Assembly (NCBI GenBank): GCA_936933955.1
Contig: CAKZIN010000079.1
Coordinates: 1 to 15,561 of the forward strand
Source: an uncultured Sphingopyxis sp.
GTDB lineage: Bacteria > Pseudomonadota > Alphaproteobacteria > Sphingomonadales > Sphingomonadaceae
DNA length: 15,561 bases
Reading direction: 5' to 3'
The notes under the pieces are model-generated. The model did not search any database. It was not told the origin of the DNA and worked only from the letters and a program-made list of their open reading frames with translations. Within the stretch, counting starts at the first letter, position 1, and every line of letters starts with the position of its first letter. The position numbers were made by a program, and so were the translations under genes. Of the stretch, positions 13,745 through 15,561 are shown piece by piece.

Positions 13745-15010
13745 ATGCATCGCATCATCGCGGCCGCGCTGGCCGCATCCGTCTGCGCATCGTCGGTGCA
13801 GGCGCAGACCAGCCCGCCGGCAACCGCGCCGGATGGGCTCACGCTCGAGCAGGCGCTCGACCTCGCAGGCGCCAATTCGCCGGGGATCGGTGCGGCGGAC
13901 GCCGGGGTCAGGGCCGCCGAGGCCCAGCGCCGCGTCGCCGGGCTGCGGCCCAACCCCTCGGTCAACGTCGAGGTCGAGAACGTCGTCGGCACGGGCGCAT
14001 ACAGCGGCATCCGCGGCGCCGAGACGACCGTCGGCATGTCGCTGCCGCTGGAGCTCGGCGGCAAGCGCTCCGCGCGGATCGCAGTGGCGGACACGCAGAC
14101 CGCCCGTGCCCGACTGGCGGTGGTGACGGCCGGTGCCGATCTCAGGCTCCGCGTCACCCAGGCCTACAACGAGGCGGTGGCGTCCGAACGCCGGCTGCTG
14201 ATCGCGCGCGACCAGCAGCGCATCGCCACCGAGGGACTTAGGGCGGCGAACGTGCGCGTCCGCGCTGGTCGGGCCTCACCGCTGGAGGAGCAGCGCGCCG
14301 ACGTCGCGCGCATCAACGCGGACACGGCGCTCGCCCAGGCCGAGCGGGCGGTGACGCTCGCGCGCGGCAACCTGGCCCGCCTCGTCGGGCGGGAACCCGG
14401 CGCCCTCGACCTCGGCTGGTTCGACAGGGTCGCCCCCGGCGTCGGCCCGAGGCTTCCGGCCAGTGCGGAAGGGACGCTGGCCCTAGCCGCCGCGGAGGCG
14501 GAGCTCGCGACGGCGAACGCCCAAGTGCGACTGGCCCGGAGCCAGCGGGTCCCGGACCTGACGCTGAGCGCAGGGGCCCGCCGGCTGGAGGCCACCAACG
14601 ACGTGGCGGCGGTGTTCGGCGTCAGCCTTCCGATCCCGCTGTTCAACAACGGCCGGGCGGGCATCGACGCCGCCCGCGCCCAGCGAGAGCAGGCCGAGGC
14701 GCTGCGGCGAGTCGCGCTGTTCGACGCGCAGCAGGCGATCGCCACGGCGGAGACCGACCTCGCCAACGCGGAGGCGAACGCGCGGGCGGCAAACGGTCCC
14801 GCGCTCGCGGCGGCGCAGGAGGCCGCCCGCATCGCCCGCATCGGCTACCGCGAGGGAAAGTTCGGCCAGCTCGACCTGCTCGAGGCGGAGCGCACGCTCG
14901 CCCAGACCCGGTCGGCCGCCATCGACGCGCTCGCCGCCTACCAAGACGCCAAGGCACGCCTGGAGCGGCTCACCGCCCGCGCGCCCGTCAACACGGAAGT
15001 CCAGCCATGA
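13745..15010 (+). CDS. czcC: CzcC-like outer-membrane efflux protein (TolC family)
   Basis: A 421-aa outer-membrane channel of a CzcCBA-type RND heavy-metal pump, which carries Co, Zn, Cd or Ni across the outer membrane. A signal peptide (about residues 1-20, AAALAASVCASSVQA) is followed by LTLEQALDLAGANSP, the usual start of OEP repeats. The two long helical hairpins (about 35-215 and 235-415) show the family's repeating Ala/Arg/Glu heptads. GLRPNPSVNVEVEN and SLPLELGGKRSARI in the first half, and SLPIPLFNNGRAGIDAARAQ in the second, are typical of CzcC. Length is normal. An AGGAG site lies 6 nt before the ATG. The stop overlaps the czcB ATG (ATGA). The metal carried cannot be told without the pump subunit. 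Confidence 0.9.
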   Translation: MHRIIAAALAASVCASSVQAQTSPPATAPDGLTLEQALDLAGANSPGIGAADAGVRAAEAQRRVAGLRPNPSVNVEVENVVGTGAYSGIRGAETTVGMSLPLELGGKRSARIAVADTQTARARLAVVTAGADLRLRVTQAYNEAVASERRLLIARDQQRIATEGLRAANVRVRAGRASPLEEQRADVARINADTALAQAERAVTLARGNLARLVGREPGALDLGWFDRVAPGVGPRLPASAEGTLALAAAEAELATANAQVRLARSQRVPDLTLSAGARRLEATNDVAAVFGVSLPIPLFNNGRAGIDAARAQREQAEALRRVALFDAQQAIATAETDLANAEANARAANGPALAAAQEAARIARIGYREGKFGQLDLLEAERTLAQTRSAAIDALAAYQDAKARLERLTARAPVNTEVQP

Positions 15011-15561
15011 AGAAGACCATCCTGCGGGCGCTCGTCCCCGCGACCCTCGCCCTGACGCTCGCCGGCTGCGGCGGCGGCACCGAAGCGCCGGCGGAGAACG
15101 CCGCCGGCGAGCACGCGGTCGAGGAAGGCCATGCCGAGGAAGGCGTGGTCACGCTCACCCAGCAGCAGATCACGGAGGCCGGAATCGAGGTAGTCCGCCC
15201 GACCGTAGGCGGCGTAGCCGGCGCGATCGAGATTAGCGCCACCATCGAAGGCGATCCGCAGGGCGTGCAGGTCGCGTCCGCCGCGATCGGCGGGCGGCTC
15301 GTGTCGCTGACCAGGAACCTCGGGCAATCCGTCGGCCGCGGCGACGTGCTCGCCGTGATCGAGAGCCGCGAGGCGGCATCGCTCAAGGGCGAGATCGAAG
15401 CGGCGCGCGCCCGCGCGGCGCTGGCGCAGTCGAACCTCCGCCGCGAGCAGCGCCTGTTCGCCGAGCGCGTCTCGCCCGAGCAGGACCTGATCGCCGCACG
15501 CACCGCCGCGACCGAGGCCAACATCGCCCTTCGCCTCGCGCAGCAGCAGCTAGCTGCGACC
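15007..15561 (+). CDS. czcB: CzcB-like membrane-fusion adaptor lipoprotein (partial, runs off the window)
   Basis: The first 185 codons of a periplasmic adaptor that joins the CzcA pump to CzcC. A lipoprotein signal with lipobox LAGC lies at residues 19-22, so the protein should be anchored in a membrane. After it comes a Glu/His-rich stretch (about 28-44, with HAVEEGH) that may bind metal. Next is the barrel region with TEAGIEVVRPTVGG, then a lipoyl-like segment (GGRLVSLTRNLGQSVGRGDVLAVIES, about 97-122), which leads into the helical hairpin with alternating Ala, Arg and Glu. The ATG overlaps the czcC stop. No stop codon is reached, so the end here is the window edge. The czcA gene is expected downstream. 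Confidence 0.9.
   Translation, partial: MKKTILRALVPATLALTLAGCGGGTEAPAENAAGEHAVEEGHAEEGVVTLTQQQITEAGIEVVRPTVGGVAGAIEISATIEGDPQGVQVASAAIGGRLVSLTRNLGQSVGRGDVLAVIESREAASLKGEIEAARARAALAQSNLRREQRLFAERVSPEQDLIAARTAATEANIALRLAQQQLAAT

Overview
The window is GC-rich (roughly two-thirds G+C by eye), uses GTG as well as ATG starts, and packs its genes through 1-8 nt start/stop overlaps. The gene types (a czc-type efflux operon with DUF3703, a MerR-CDF pair, a Tn7-like tnsABC) suggest the accessory genome (plasmid, ICE or genomic island) of an alphaproteobacterium, most likely a sphingomonad. The taxonomic call is inference from gene content and composition. No rRNA, tRNA, CRISPR array or replication origin was seen, and no stretch over 300 bases lacks a gene.

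Region 1 (1-7822, all minus strand) is one long, tightly packed gene run read right to left: an unknown 241-aa protein, a DEDDh 3'-5' exonuclease, an unknown 281-aa protein of a phage/plasmid-type family, two further unknown proteins (259 and 233 aa), a 94-aa ORF whose start and stop both overlap its neighbours, and then a Tn7-like transposition core. The core is TnsA with its endonuclease residues intact, TnsB with an intact DD35E transposase triad, and a TnsC/TniB-like ATPase that stops at 141 aa, before any Walker A motif. The sequence at about 1-73 therefore looks like a breakpoint. The 94-aa ORF physically links the unknown genes to tnsA, so all nine genes may be co-transcribed. This module is the best candidate here for something undescribed.

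Region 2 (7823-8570) holds a control region and an orphan ArsR repressor on the plus strand with a cysteine-rich C-terminal As(III)-type site. The 215-bp gap upstream carries two dyads: a near-perfect MerR-type operator and an ArsR-type palindrome. The arsR gene converges on Region 3 across a hairpin-bearing spacer.

Region 3 (8571-11653, minus) is a two-gene OLD-type ATPase/TOPRIM nuclease plus UvrD-like helicase operon joined by a TGATG junction. This is the architecture of the Gabija anti-phage system (GajA/GajB).

Region 4 (11815-15561) is a metal-resistance locus: a divergent MerR regulator (minus), then on the plus strand a short CDF transporter, DUF3703, a His-rich exported protein, an outer-membrane CzcC and the start of a lipoprotein CzcB adaptor that runs off the window. 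All junctions except the last before czcC overlap. The czcA pump is expected just beyond the right edge.

Overall the window is a mosaic of transposition, phage-defence and metal-resistance modules.
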